A stretch of 64,000 nucleotides of DNA from NCBI GenBank assembly GCA_910583765.1, contig CAJTYS010000019.1, positions 1 through 64,000 on the forward strand, in the 5' to 3' direction. Under the pieces are notes generated by a model. It was not told the DNA's origin. It saw nothing but the letters and a program-made list of their open reading frames with translations, and ran no database searches. A program made the translations under genes and the position numbers. This DNA comes from an uncultured Eubacteriales bacterium (lineage in GTDB: Bacteria > Bacillota > Clostridia > Peptostreptococcales > Anaerovoracaceae). Every line of letters begins with the position of its first letter. Within the stretch, counting starts at the first letter, position 1. This document shows positions 8,130 to 16,964 of the stretch, one piece after another.

Positions 8130-9818
8130 ATGTCAAAGGTCATCAGCATTGGACGGCAGGATTACGAAAAGCTGCGGATGAGAAACAATTTTTACGTGGA
8201 TAAAACCCATTTCATCAAAGAATGGTGGGAAGCGGATGATGAAGTGACGCTCATTACCCGTCCAAGAAGATTTGGAAAGACTTTGAACATGAGCATGTTG
8301 GAAAAATTCTTTTCCACAGACTATGCGGGCAGAAGCGATTTGTTTGAAGGGCTTTTTATATGGAAAGAGAACGAGTTTCGCGAGCTGCAGGGAACTTATC
8401 CGGTCATTTTCCTCAGTTTCGCCGATGTAAAAGAGCGAGATTTTTCACAAGCCCGCAAAATGATTTGTGGGAATATCCAAGAACTATACAACAAATTTGA
8501 TTTCTTGCTGGAAAGCGATTCGCTGAATGAAAATGAAAAAAAGGCTTTCCGGGATGTGTCGGAAGACATGGAGAACAGCCGGGCGGCATCATCTCTCAGA
8601 GCATTGTCTAACTACCTGACACGTTATCACAAAAAAAGAACCATCATTTTGCTGGACGAATATGACACACCCATGCAGGAAGCCTATGTGAACGGTTATT
8701 GGGATGATATGTCCGCCTTCATTAGGAGTTTGTTCAATTCCACCTTTAAAACCAATCCGTATTTAGAGCGGGGCCTTATGACTGGCATTACCAGGATCAG
8801 CCGAGAGTCGATTTTCTCTGATTTGAACAATTTGGAAGTGGTCACCACCATTTCAGACAAATACACCGATTGTTTTGGCTTTACGGAAGCAGAAGTCTTC
8901 GCGGCTTTAGATGAATATGGGATGTCCGACAGAAAGGCCGAGGTAAAGGATTGGTACGATGGTTTTACCTTTGGTAACACCACTGATATCTATAACCCTT
9001 GGTCTATTATCAATTATCTGGATAAAAAGGAGGCATCCGCTTACTGGACCAATTCCAGCTCTAATCGTCTGGCAGGCAAACTGATTCAGGAAGGGAGCAA
9101 AGCAGTCAAGTTGGATTTTGAGCAGCTGTTGCGGGGAGAACCATTGGAAACAGAAATCGATGAGCAAATCGTATACGGGGAACTGCCTTGGCAGAAAAAC
9201 GCGATTTGGAGCTTGTTGCTTGCCAGTGGTTATTTGAAAGTCTTAAAACGAGAACCGTCTCTGCCTACAGGCCATCGCAAGTACATGTTAGCTTTGACCA
9301 ACTGGGAAGTGAAGGGGATGTTCGAGTCTATGGTGCGAGACTGGTTCGTAGGTTCAGAGGACGATTACAACGATTTTATCAAGGCTCTGCTCTCTGATGA
9401 TCTGGAAGCCATGAACACCTATATGAACGATGTGGCCTTGGCGACCTTCAGCAGTTTTGATACAGGCAGAAAACCTTCTAAATCAGAACCCGAACGCTTC
9501 TATCACGGCTTCGTCTTGGGCCTGATGGTGGAACTCTCTGACAGATATGTTCTAAATTCCAATCGGGAGAGTGGATTTGGCAGGTATGATGTGATGCTGG
9601 AGCCAAAGAATCCGAAAAAAGATGCCATCATCCTGGAGTTCAAAGTTTTTCAGCCAAGCAAAGAAAAGGACTTGGAAGAAACAGCGCAGGCCGCGCTTAC
9701 TCAAATCAAGGAAAAACAATACGCGGCTAGTCTAAAGGCCAAGGGTTTCACCCTGGAACAAATACGGATATACGGCTTCGCCTTTGAAGGTCAGAAAGTG
9801 TTGATTCAAGGCGGCTAG
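8130..9818 (+). CDS. AAA-ATPase-like / PD-(D/E)XK nuclease-family protein
   Basis: A 562-residue protein of a family widespread in Bacteroidetes and Clostridia (AAA-ATPase_like N-terminal domain plus PDDEXK_9 C-terminal domain). The N-terminus shows YVDKTHFI and a Walker A-like ITRPRRFGKTLNMSML (about 50-65); Walker B is IILLDEYDTPM (about 170). Near the end FGRYDVMLEPK, IILEFKVF and a conserved Ala-rich helix give the D...E-x-K nuclease core. Start at 8130 with GGGAGGAAG upstream. The biological role is not established; a selfish or defence function has been suggested for such families. It converges with another ATPase gene about 100 bp further on. Confidence 0.85.
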   Translation: MSKVISIGRQDYEKLRMRNNFYVDKTHFIKEWWEADDEVTLITRPRRFGKTLNMSMLEKFFSTDYAGRSDLFEGLFIWKENEFRELQGTYPVIFLSFADVKERDFSQARKMICGNIQELYNKFDFLLESDSLNENEKKAFRDVSEDMENSRAASSLRALSNYLTRYHKKRTIILLDEYDTPMQEAYVNGYWDDMSAFIRSLFNSTFKTNPYLERGLMTGITRISRESIFSDLNNLEVVTTISDKYTDCFGFTEAEVFAALDEYGMSDRKAEVKDWYDGFTFGNTTDIYNPWSIINYLDKKEASAYWTNSSSNRLAGKLIQEGSKAVKLDFEQLLRGEPLETEIDEQIVYGELPWQKNAIWSLLLASGYLKVLKREPSLPTGHRKYMLALTNWEVKGMFESMVRDWFVGSEDDYNDFIKALLSDDLEAMNTYMNDVALATFSSFDTGRKPSKSEPERFYHGFVLGLMVELSDRYVLNSNRESGFGRYDVMLEPKNPKKDAIILEFKVFQPSKEKDLEETAQAALTQIKEKQYAASLKAKGFTLEQIRIYGFAFEGQKVLIQGG

Positions 9819-9916
9819 GCGCAGAAAGCGAAAATGTTCAGTGTAGGGATGTTGTTGGCTGGACAACTACCTCAAAGTCTTACTACTAGCTATCACCCTC
9901 CTACGCGCTGCCCCAT

Positions 9917-11212
9917 CTACATCCCAATGCTCGCAGGATCCAGCAGAAAATCATAAATGTTCAGTATCCAGATTCCATTTTCATCATAATGGGCGGGAAC
10001 AATGTCTTTGGTTATGACGATCTTTTTGAAGGAATCATCGATTTTTCTAAAGGGCCGCGTTTCCTGAACTCTCTTCTCTTCATCAGGAAGGGAATAGGCG
10101 GACTGGATATAGTATCTTAAGGAACCCAGATTGCACACAAAGTCCACCTCCAGCTGCTTGCGAACCGCCTTTCCATCTTCCCCTTTTTCCGAAATCGGCA
10201 CGACACCTACGTCTACCCGATATCCCCGCATGCGCAGCTCATTGTAAATCACGTTTTCCATTGCGTGAGTCTGCTCGATTTGGCGAAAATTGATCCGTGC
10301 GTTTCGCAAGCCAAGATCAGAAAAGTAATACTTTTTCGGGGTTTCGATATATGATTTCCCTTTGATATCATACCGATGCGCGGATTCGATCAAAAAAGAA
10401 TCCTCAAAGCAGTCGAGATATTTTTTGATCGTGTTGGAAGTGATCCTGGATTTCTTTACGCTCCTGAAGGTGTTTTTCAGCTTTTCCGGATTGGTCAGTG
10501 AGCCAATGGCAGAAGAAAGGATATTCAGCAGATCCTCCAGTTCGCTCTGGTTTCTGATCCTGTTTCGCTTGTGTATGTCCCTAAGATATATTTCGCCAAA
10601 CAAGTTCTCTAATGCGGCGACCTTGTCATTGACTTCATCTCGCAGAACCACCAGCGGGATCCCTCCATAAAGCATGTATTCTGACAAACCTTCATATTTA
10701 TCGCCCTGATAGACGGACATGTATTCTGAAAAACTCAGCGGGTACATATGAATTTCATCGCCGCGCCCAGCGAACTCGGTAATAATGTCTTTAGATAAAA
10801 ACTTCGCGTTGCTGCCGGTCACATAAACGTCCATGTTGTCCTTACGGAGATAGCCGTTCAGCACAGACTCAAAGCAGTCCAGCATTTGCACCTCATCCAA
10901 AAGCAGGTAATACATCCCCTTTTCCGTAATCTGAGAACGGACATATTCCATGAATTTCTCTGGATCAGCGCCTCTTTTTTCCTTTTCCATCTGGATCAGG
11001 CTTTCCCCGATCAGATGAAGATCATCCGCGGAATCAAAAGCAAAACGGATGATATGACTTTCTTCTATGCCGTTTTCAAGCAGGTGATGGTAAAAAATCG
11101 TGTTCAGCAAATATGATTTCCCGCATCTGCGGATTCCAGTTATGACCTTGATCAAACCATTGTTTTTTCTTTTTATCAGTTTATCCAAATAAAAATTTCT
11201 TGGAATTTCCAT
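9917..11212 (-). CDS. AAA_14/DUF4143 ATP-binding protein
   Basis: A 431-residue ATPase: Walker A GIRRCGKSYLL (about 27-37), Walker B YLLLDEVQML (about 106-115), sensor-like VYVTGSNAKFL, and a C-terminal DUF4143 segment with FSDLGLRNARIN, ENVIYNELRMRGY and VDFVC (a PD-(D/E)XK-like fold). Start at 11210-11212, preceded by AAAGGAG. Function is unproven. A paralogue with the same layout lies at 44116-45321. It carries its own promoter and is not part of the uronate operon that ends upstream of it. Confidence 0.85.
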   Translation of the reverse strand: MEIPRNFYLDKLIKRKNNGLIKVITGIRRCGKSYLLNTIFYHHLLENGIEESHIIRFAFDSADDLHLIGESLIQMEKEKRGADPEKFMEYVRSQITEKGMYYLLLDEVQMLDCFESVLNGYLRKDNMDVYVTGSNAKFLSKDIITEFAGRGDEIHMYPLSFSEYMSVYQGDKYEGLSEYMLYGGIPLVVLRDEVNDKVAALENLFGEIYLRDIHKRNRIRNQSELEDLLNILSSAIGSLTNPEKLKNTFRSVKKSRITSNTIKKYLDCFEDSFLIESAHRYDIKGKSYIETPKKYYFSDLGLRNARINFRQIEQTHAMENVIYNELRMRGYRVDVGVVPISEKGEDGKAVRKQLEVDFVCNLGSLRYYIQSAYSLPDEEKRVQETRPFRKIDDSFKKIVITKDIVPAHYDENGIWILNIYDFLLDPASIGM

Positions 11213-11264
11213 GCCGCCGCTCCTTTATAAAAGATTTTCGCGTTTTCTCGCATTTTTCTATTTT

Positions 11265-11293
11265 AGAATAGTATAGAACCGCAGCAAAGTCAA
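11265..11293 (-). promoter_or_regulatory. Promoter of the AAA_14 gene at 9917-11212
   Basis: Minus-strand TTGACT (11288-11293), 17-bp spacer, TATTCT (11265-11270). Just upstream on the same strand (about 11313-11340) an A+T-rich hairpin GATTTTT/AAAAATC followed by TTTT may terminate the uronate operon. Confidence 0.55.
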
Positions 11294-11353
11294 ACCCTTT
11301 TCACGCTTCACAAAAGATTTTTATAAAAAATCGCAAAAATCCTTTCTACACGC

Positions 11354-12376
11354 TTACCGCTGAACCCGGCCGCTCCCATCTCCTTCCATCAACCGCTCCA
11401 CTTCCTCCACGCTCACCCGATTGAAATCACCTTCAATGGAATGTTTGAGACAGGAAGCCGCCACAGCGAATTCCAAGGCTTTACCCAGCTCCATGTTTTG
11501 ACGCAGCCCGTAAATCAACCCAGCGCTAAAGCTATCGCCGCCGCCTACTCGGTCCACGATACGCACCGGATATTCACGGGAAAACAAATACTGTGTTCCA
11601 TCGCTGATCATAGCCGCCCATTGATTGTCGCTGGCAGAAAGGCTGGTCCGCAGCGTGATCGCAGCATGAGAAAGGCCGAACCGTTCTATCAGCTGCTTTG
11701 CCACAGAGCAATAACCCCTGTGGTCCAGCTTGCCGCCTGTGACATCTGTGTTTTCCGCCTTGATCCCAAAGACCTGCTCCGCGTCCTCCTCATTGGCAAT
11801 GCAGACATCCACATATTCCATCAGCCGTCCCATGGTCTTTTCCGCCTCTTCCGAGGTCCATAGCTTTTTGCGAAAATTCAAATCGCAGCTGACCGTCAAA
11901 CCGTGAGCCTTTGCCTTTTCACAGGCTTCCTGGCAAATTTCCGCCGCATCAGCGCTCAAGGCTGGCGTGATCCCAGTAAAATGAAACCACTTGGCCCCTC
12001 TAAAAATATCGTCCCAATCAAAATCCTCGCCCGTGGCTTCAGCGATCGCTGATCCTGCCCGATCATAAATCACCTTTGAAGGTCTCTGAGACGCACCTGT
12101 TTCCAAATAGTAAATGCCCACTCGCTGGCCGCCCCGCGCGATATGCTCTGTGCCCACGCCAAAATAATCAAGACACCGAACCGCTGCTGTCCCGATCTCG
12201 TGGGCAGGCAGTTTTGTCACAAATTCCACATCTAACCCAAAATTCGCCAGAGAAACCGCCACGTTCGCCTCGCCGCCGCCAAAGGTGGCTTCCATCCGGT
12301 CGTTTTGAAAAAAACGGAGATAACCTTCTGGTTTTAACCGCAGCATGATTTCTCCAAATGTAATGATATCCGCCAT
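11354..12376 (-). CDS. kdgK: 2-dehydro-3-deoxygluconokinase
   Basis: A 340-residue PfkB-family sugar kinase phosphorylating 2-keto-3-deoxygluconate to KDPG. N-terminal TFGEIMLRLKPEG and GGGEANVAVSLANFG (residues 33-47) match the sugar-binding signature. The C-terminal RVGGGDSFSAGLIYGL holds the anion hole and catalytic Asp. GGAGGAAAG precedes the ATG at 12374-12376. It is the last gene of the operon, 15 nt after the aldolase gene, so kinase and aldolase are made together. The KDG assignment over other PfkB substrates rests on the neighbouring uxaA, uxaB and aldolase genes. Confidence 0.9.
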   Translation of the reverse strand: MADIITFGEIMLRLKPEGYLRFFQNDRMEATFGGGEANVAVSLANFGLDVEFVTKLPAHEIGTAAVRCLDYFGVGTEHIARGGQRVGIYYLETGASQRPSKVIYDRAGSAIAEATGEDFDWDDIFRGAKWFHFTGITPALSADAAEICQEACEKAKAHGLTVSCDLNFRKKLWTSEEAEKTMGRLMEYVDVCIANEEDAEQVFGIKAENTDVTGGKLDHRGYCSVAKQLIERFGLSHAAITLRTSLSASDNQWAAMISDGTQYLFSREYPVRIVDRVGGGDSFSAGLIYGLRQNMELGKALEFAVAASCLKHSIEGDFNRVSVEEVERLMEGDGSGRVQR

Positions 12377-12391
12377 CGCTTTCCTCCATTC

Positions 12392-13051
12392 TCATGATCT
12401 CCGCGCCCTGACCGCAGCCACCACTGCTGCTGCCTGGACACACTGCTTTGTTACTTCTTCCCATAGGCCCTGCTCCAAAAAATCCGTTTTTACCATAAAA
12501 GAACCGCCGCACGCCAGCACAGGATCGCAGGAAAGATACTCGCAGAGATTTTCTAAAGAAATCCCGCCCGTTGGCATGAATTTGATCTGCGGGTATGGAG
12601 CTGACAAAGCTTTGATGGTTTTCACGCCTCCGTACTGTTGGGCTGGAAAAAATTTCAGAACCCGCAGTCCATACCCCATGGCCTGTTGGATCTCCGTAGG
12701 TGTCACGCAGCCTGGAAACACAGGAAGGTCATGCTTCAATCCATACTCCACTACATCCGCGTCAAATCCCGGGCTCACCAAAAAAGCCGCGCCTGCTGCT
12801 TCTGCTCGTTTCGCCTGCTCCACGGAAAGGACCGTGCCCGCACCTGCCAAAATCCCTTTTGGACTAGCGTTCATGGCCTCGATCACCTTTTCCGCTCCTT
12901 CTTCCCGAAAAGTCACTTCTGCCAGAGACAGGCCCCCTGCTGCCAGTGCGCTTGCCAGCTGCCCCGCCTTTTCCACCTGCCGCAGCTGTATGACCGGTAT
13001 GACTCCGGCCTCGTAAAATCCACGGCATATTTGCTCGTAACGCTCATTCAT
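12392..13051 (-). CDS. eda: KDPG / 4-hydroxy-2-oxoglutarate aldolase
   Basis: A 219-residue class I aldolase cleaving 2-keto-3-deoxy-6-phosphogluconate to pyruvate and glyceraldehyde-3-phosphate. Signatures are GVIPVIQL at the N-terminus, the Glu-containing EVTFREEGA (about 43-51), GAGTVLS (about 71-77), the Schiff-base Lys in LKFFPAQQYGG (about 132-142) and PTGGIS (about 160). The ATG overlaps the uxaA stop as ATGA, giving translational coupling. It completes the Ashwell pathway with kdgK downstream. Confidence 0.92.
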   Translation of the reverse strand: MNERYEQICRGFYEAGVIPVIQLRQVEKAGQLASALAAGGLSLAEVTFREEGAEKVIEAMNASPKGILAGAGTVLSVEQAKRAEAAGAAFLVSPGFDADVVEYGLKHDLPVFPGCVTPTEIQQAMGYGLRVLKFFPAQQYGGVKTIKALSAPYPQIKFMPTGGISLENLCEYLSCDPVLACGGSFMVKTDFLEQGLWEEVTKQCVQAAAVVAAVRARRS

Positions 13052-14511
13052 AATGTCACTCCTTGCTTAAATATGGCTACATCTCGATACTGCCTTTTTT
13101 CACTCTTGGTCCGCTGACCCGAAGCAGCCCGCAGCACGCATTGGAAAAACTCCTGCTCCACTTGCTTCCGCTGCTCCAGGCTCTCTGCGTCCAGCAGCCG
13201 CTGCCCATTGTAGTCGATCCAATCCTGCTTTCGTTCATACAACTCTTGATTGGAGGAAATTTTCATGGTCGGGACCGGTCCCCCAAATGGAGTCCCTCTG
13301 CCAGTGGTGAACAGGATCATGTGGGCCCCGGACAAAGCCAACGCAGTAGATGCCACCAGATCATTTCCAGGGGCCTGCAATAGATGCAGTCCTTTCTCCC
13401 TAATGGGCTCGCCATAGGCCAGAACGCCTTTCACTAGGCTGCTTCCGCCCTTTTGCACGCATCCCAGGGATTTGTCTTCCAGCGTGGTAATGCCTCCTGC
13501 CTTATTGCCAGGCGAGGGATTTTCGTAAATGACCTGATGGTGCCTGCGAAAATACGCCTTGAAATCCTCGATCAAATGGACCGTCTGTTGAAAAATTTCT
13601 CTGTTCTCGCAGCGTTCCATTAGGAACGTCTCCGCGCCAAACATCTCCGGCACTTCTGTTAAGATCACGCTGCCCCCCTGCCCGCAAAGCCAGTCTGAAA
13701 AAGCGCCCACCAAGGGATTGGCCGTGATCCCTGATAACCCGTCAGAGCCACCGCACTTCAAGCCGACCACTAAGTTTCCCGCTTCCACAGGCTGCCGCCC
13801 GCAGGACTTGGCATGATCCACCAATTCCCGCACCAAATGGACTCCCTCTTGTACCTCGTGTTCCACATCCTGGCACTGCAGCCACTTGAGCCGCCTCTCA
13901 TTGTTTTTTGCATCCTGCGGCAAGTATGGCCTCAACATTTCAAAATTGCAGTTCTCGCATCCCAAACCCAGCAGCAAAACACCGCCCGCGTTGGGGTGCA
14001 TGGTCAGGGCTGCCAGCGCTTTTAAAGTGTTTTCCTGGTCCTCCCCCATCTGGGAACAGCCATAAGGATGGGTAACCGCATGGATTCCATCCACCTTTCC
14101 CCTGCCATAGGCCTGCGCTTCCCTGGCGATCTCCTGGGCCACGGAATTGACGCACCCGACTGTGGCAATGATCCAGATTTCATTTCTCACCCCGCATCTT
14201 CCGTCTTCCCGCGGATATCCCTCAAACCACGCTGGAGCCGGCTTTGTATGGAAAGGCTCCTGTGGCTGCCCCGCGTACTGGTATTCCACCTGCTGATCCA
14301 GCAAGGTTTTCACATTGTGAACATGCACCCACTGGCCTTTTCTGATATCCTTGGTTGCCCTGCCGATGGCCGCGCCGTATTTGATGATGACCCCGCCGTT
14401 TTCAATGTCCTCCAAGGCGAATTTGTGTCCCTTTGGGATCGGGTCCGACAATTCCAAGTCCTCCAGAGCCACCGCCACATTGTCACGCTCCTGAATTTTG
14501 ATCCATTTCAC
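13048..14511 (-). CDS. uxaA: Altronate dehydratase
   Basis: A 487-residue UxaA-type dehydratase converting D-altronate to 2-keto-3-deoxygluconate. The N-terminal SAF-like domain (about 1-95; DVALEDLELSD-type start with IPKGHKFAL) is followed by the large Fe-binding domain with GYPREDGRCGVRNEIWII, GLGCENCNFE and GLKCGGSDGLSG. The latter Cys-rich loops are typical of altronate and galactarate dehydratases. It starts with GTG at 14511, preceded by GGAG eight nucleotides upstream. It overlaps uxaB by 29 nt and eda by 4 nt, so the three are tightly coupled. Confidence 0.93.
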   Translation of the reverse strand: MKWIKIQERDNVAVALEDLELSDPIPKGHKFALEDIENGGVIIKYGAAIGRATKDIRKGQWVHVHNVKTLLDQQVEYQYAGQPQEPFHTKPAPAWFEGYPREDGRCGVRNEIWIIATVGCVNSVAQEIAREAQAYGRGKVDGIHAVTHPYGCSQMGEDQENTLKALAALTMHPNAGGVLLLGLGCENCNFEMLRPYLPQDAKNNERRLKWLQCQDVEHEVQEGVHLVRELVDHAKSCGRQPVEAGNLVVGLKCGGSDGLSGITANPLVGAFSDWLCGQGGSVILTEVPEMFGAETFLMERCENREIFQQTVHLIEDFKAYFRRHHQVIYENPSPGNKAGGITTLEDKSLGCVQKGGSSLVKGVLAYGEPIREKGLHLLQAPGNDLVASTALALSGAHMILFTTGRGTPFGGPVPTMKISSNQELYERKQDWIDYNGQRLLDAESLEQRKQVEQEFFQCVLRAASGQRTKSEKRQYRDVAIFKQGVTL

Positions 14512-15943
14512 TGCTCGTTCTCCTCAAAAAATCTGCCAGCGCCTGTTTCATGCCTGCCTGTTCAATGTCCTCTATGTACTGGGAAACCAGCGGCACAAGA
14601 CCGTCTATACGGGTAAGGTCTTCCTGAAAAAAATCCTCTTGCCGCAAAAACTCTGCCGCCACATTATCGTCATGCCCTTTGCTGCGGAAAAAATCCACCA
14701 CTGCTTGGTCGTCTCGGATGTTTCCTGTCTGGTAAAACACGATGAGCGCCGCCAGCGCGAACACCATGCGTTTTGGCAGCGCGCCTTTTTTGTGGAAATA
14801 ATCCTTCATGGCAGGTTTTACTCTCGCGTTCCACTTGGAAACACTGTTCAGGGCGATATCCTCTAATTTATGATTGATAAATGGATTGGCAAAACGGTCC
14901 AGCACATCTGCCGCGAAACGGTTTGACTCGTCCCTGGGAAGATCGATGGTAGGGATCACCTCTTCATCAAGCAGCCCTTTGATAAAGCAGCTGATGGCTT
15001 CATTCTCCATGCTCTCCCGCACGATTTTCTCCCCTGCCAGGATGCCCACTGGAACCATGCAGGTGTGTGCGCCGTTTAAGATTCGCACCTTTCGTTTTTT
15101 ATAAGGCCCATGATCATTAGTGACGATCACCGGAAGTCCGGCTTTGGCAAAAGGCAGTTTTTCCGCTAAGGAGGTTGGACCTTCGATGACCCACAATCCA
15201 AAGGGTTCCGCGGTGTCCAGGAGCCGGTCATCATACCCGTTTGTCTTGTTTTCCCTTTCTAAATCATCTGGCGTTCCTGTGACGATCCGATCCACCAAAG
15301 TGCTGCAAAAGAGGTTTTCCCGCTGAATCCAATCCAGGAACGCGTCTCCCAGACCCCAGGCTTTGCTGTGTTTTAGGACACATTCTTTTAGCTTGCTCCC
15401 ATTATTATCGATCAGCTCGCAGGAAAGGATCACGAAACCGCTGCTCTCTGGTCCCTGGGAAAACCGTTCAAACAAAAGCCTTGTGAGCTTCGCGGGAAAA
15501 GAGCTTGGCGGTCGGTCCTCAAACCGGCAGGTTTCATCGTAAACAATGCCCGCCTCTGTTGTGTTGGATATGATATACGCAAAAGAGTCCTGTCTCCCAA
15601 GGGCCAGGAACCCTTCATAATCCTGATACGGATCGATTCCCCTGCTGATGCAGCTGATGATCCGCTTTTCCTTTTTTGCCTGACCGCTTTCAAATCCTTG
15701 CAAATACAAAGTATACAGCCCCTGCTGGCAATTGATGTCCGCCACTCTTCCCTGTTTGATGGGCTGGACAACCGCCACTTTTCCAGCGAATCCCTGCTTT
15801 TCGTTGATGATATCGATAAAGTGATCCACGAATCCCCGCAGGAAATTGCCTTCCCCGAACTGAATGATTTTTTCAGTTCCATGCTCCAGGAGAAAGCCGT
15901 CATAGCCCTGCTTTTTGATGGTTTTATAAGTAAGTCTTTCCAT
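14483..15943 (-). CDS. uxaB: Tagaturonate reductase (altronate oxidoreductase)
   Basis: A 486-residue polyol dehydrogenase of the mannitol dehydrogenase family reducing D-tagaturonate to D-altronate with NADH. Visible are IQFGEGNFLRGFVDHFI (about 28-44), the dinucleotide-binding N-terminus, DRIVTGTPDD, and KVRILNGAHTCMVPVG (about 284-300) with the conserved Lys and Asn of the family. Start at 15941-15943, preceded by AAAGGAGGATCT. It sits 10 nt downstream of the zinc alcohol dehydrogenase. uxaC, the isomerase that would supply tagaturonate, is not in this window. Confidence 0.92.
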   Translation of the reverse strand: MERLTYKTIKKQGYDGFLLEHGTEKIIQFGEGNFLRGFVDHFIDIINEKQGFAGKVAVVQPIKQGRVADINCQQGLYTLYLQGFESGQAKKEKRIISCISRGIDPYQDYEGFLALGRQDSFAYIISNTTEAGIVYDETCRFEDRPPSSFPAKLTRLLFERFSQGPESSGFVILSCELIDNNGSKLKECVLKHSKAWGLGDAFLDWIQRENLFCSTLVDRIVTGTPDDLERENKTNGYDDRLLDTAEPFGLWVIEGPTSLAEKLPFAKAGLPVIVTNDHGPYKKRKVRILNGAHTCMVPVGILAGEKIVRESMENEAISCFIKGLLDEEVIPTIDLPRDESNRFAADVLDRFANPFINHKLEDIALNSVSKWNARVKPAMKDYFHKKGALPKRMVFALAALIVFYQTGNIRDDQAVVDFFRSKGHDDNVAAEFLRQEDFFQEDLTRIDGLVPLVSQYIEDIEQAGMKQALADFLRRTSSEMDQNSGA

Positions 15944-15953
15944 AGATCCTCCT

Positions 15954-16964
15954 TTAAAATTCGATCAATGTTTTCAGCATGCTTCCCTTGTTCTGATCAA
16001 AGGCTTCAAATGCCTGCGCGCCTTTTTCAAAGGGAAACACATGGGTGATGAGCTTTTCAAAGGGAATGGCTCTTTCGCGGAATGCTTTGATGACTGCCAT
16101 AAAGTCTGACTCCACAGCGTTTCTCGCCCCATATACGGACAGCTCCTTTTTCTGCAGGATCGTGAAATCAAAGGCCAGGGTTTTCTTTCCCACTCCAATC
16201 TGGACCACTCGGCCCCCATAGGCCGCCAGGTCAATGGCTGATTGGAAGGTCTCCGGCAGCCCGACCGCCTCTGCGACCACATCGTATCCGTTGCCTTTGG
16301 TCAGAACGGCCGCATGTTCTGGCAGTTCTTTATCACTGCGCAGATATTGATCAAAATGAAAATTTCTGGCATAATCCAGCTTTTCTGCCGACCTGTCACA
16401 GACATGGACCTCCGCGCCCATGTGTTTTGCCCAGATCGCGGCTGTGGTCCCAATGGTTCCAGCTCCTATGACCAGCACTTTTTCATTTTGTTTGATAGCC
16501 GCTTTTTTCATGGCATGGTAGCCAATGCAAAAGGGCTCCACCAAGGCCAAATGCTTTGCTGAAATTCCCTGCCCCTTGTACAGGCGCTGGATGGGCATGG
16601 TAACGTACTGGCAAAAAGCGCCGTCCCGCTGCGCACCCATGGTCTGGTTGTGTTCACAACAGTTCACCAATCCCCTTTCGCAGGAATAACACGTCCCGCA
16701 GTTGAAATAGGGATTGGCTGTCACGATCATCCCTGGTTCCAGTCCCAGCTCATTGTCTTCGATCTCCACGATTTCCGCGGAAAATTCATGGCCTGGGATC
16801 CTGGGATAATCCGCATAGGCGAAAGTCCCCCGATAAGTCCCCAAATCAGAGCCGCAGATGCCGCCATAAAGCAGCTTTAGCAAAGCCTCGCCCTGCTTTC
16901 TTTTTGGAATGGGCAGCTCCTTGTAAACCACCTGCCCTGGCTCTTCGATGCAAATACCTTTCAC
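15954..16964 (-). CDS. Zinc-dependent alcohol dehydrogenase (sorbitol dehydrogenase-like)
   Basis: A 336-residue medium-chain dehydrogenase. GGICGSDLGTYRG holds the catalytic-zinc Cys (about 36), GHEFSAEI its His-Glu, and CGTCYSCERGLVNCC (about 90-104) the structural-zinc site. VLVIGAGTIGTTAAIW is the Rossmann loop. I prefer the GTG at 16964 (giving MKGICIEEPG): it follows GGAGGG with six bases between, whereas the ATG at 16970 abuts that site. The GTG overlaps the upstream stop as TAGTG. The substrate is probably a polyol or aldonic acid feeding tagaturonate or fructuronate, inferred from context. Confidence 0.85.
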   Translation of the reverse strand: MKGICIEEPGQVVYKELPIPKRKQGEALLKLLYGGICGSDLGTYRGTFAYADYPRIPGHEFSAEIVEIEDNELGLEPGMIVTANPYFNCGTCYSCERGLVNCCEHNQTMGAQRDGAFCQYVTMPIQRLYKGQGISAKHLALVEPFCIGYHAMKKAAIKQNEKVLVIGAGTIGTTAAIWAKHMGAEVHVCDRSAEKLDYARNFHFDQYLRSDKELPEHAAVLTKGNGYDVVAEAVGLPETFQSAIDLAAYGGRVVQIGVGKKTLAFDFTILQKKELSVYGARNAVESDFMAVIKAFRERAIPFEKLITHVFPFEKGAQAFEAFDQNKGSMLKTLIEF

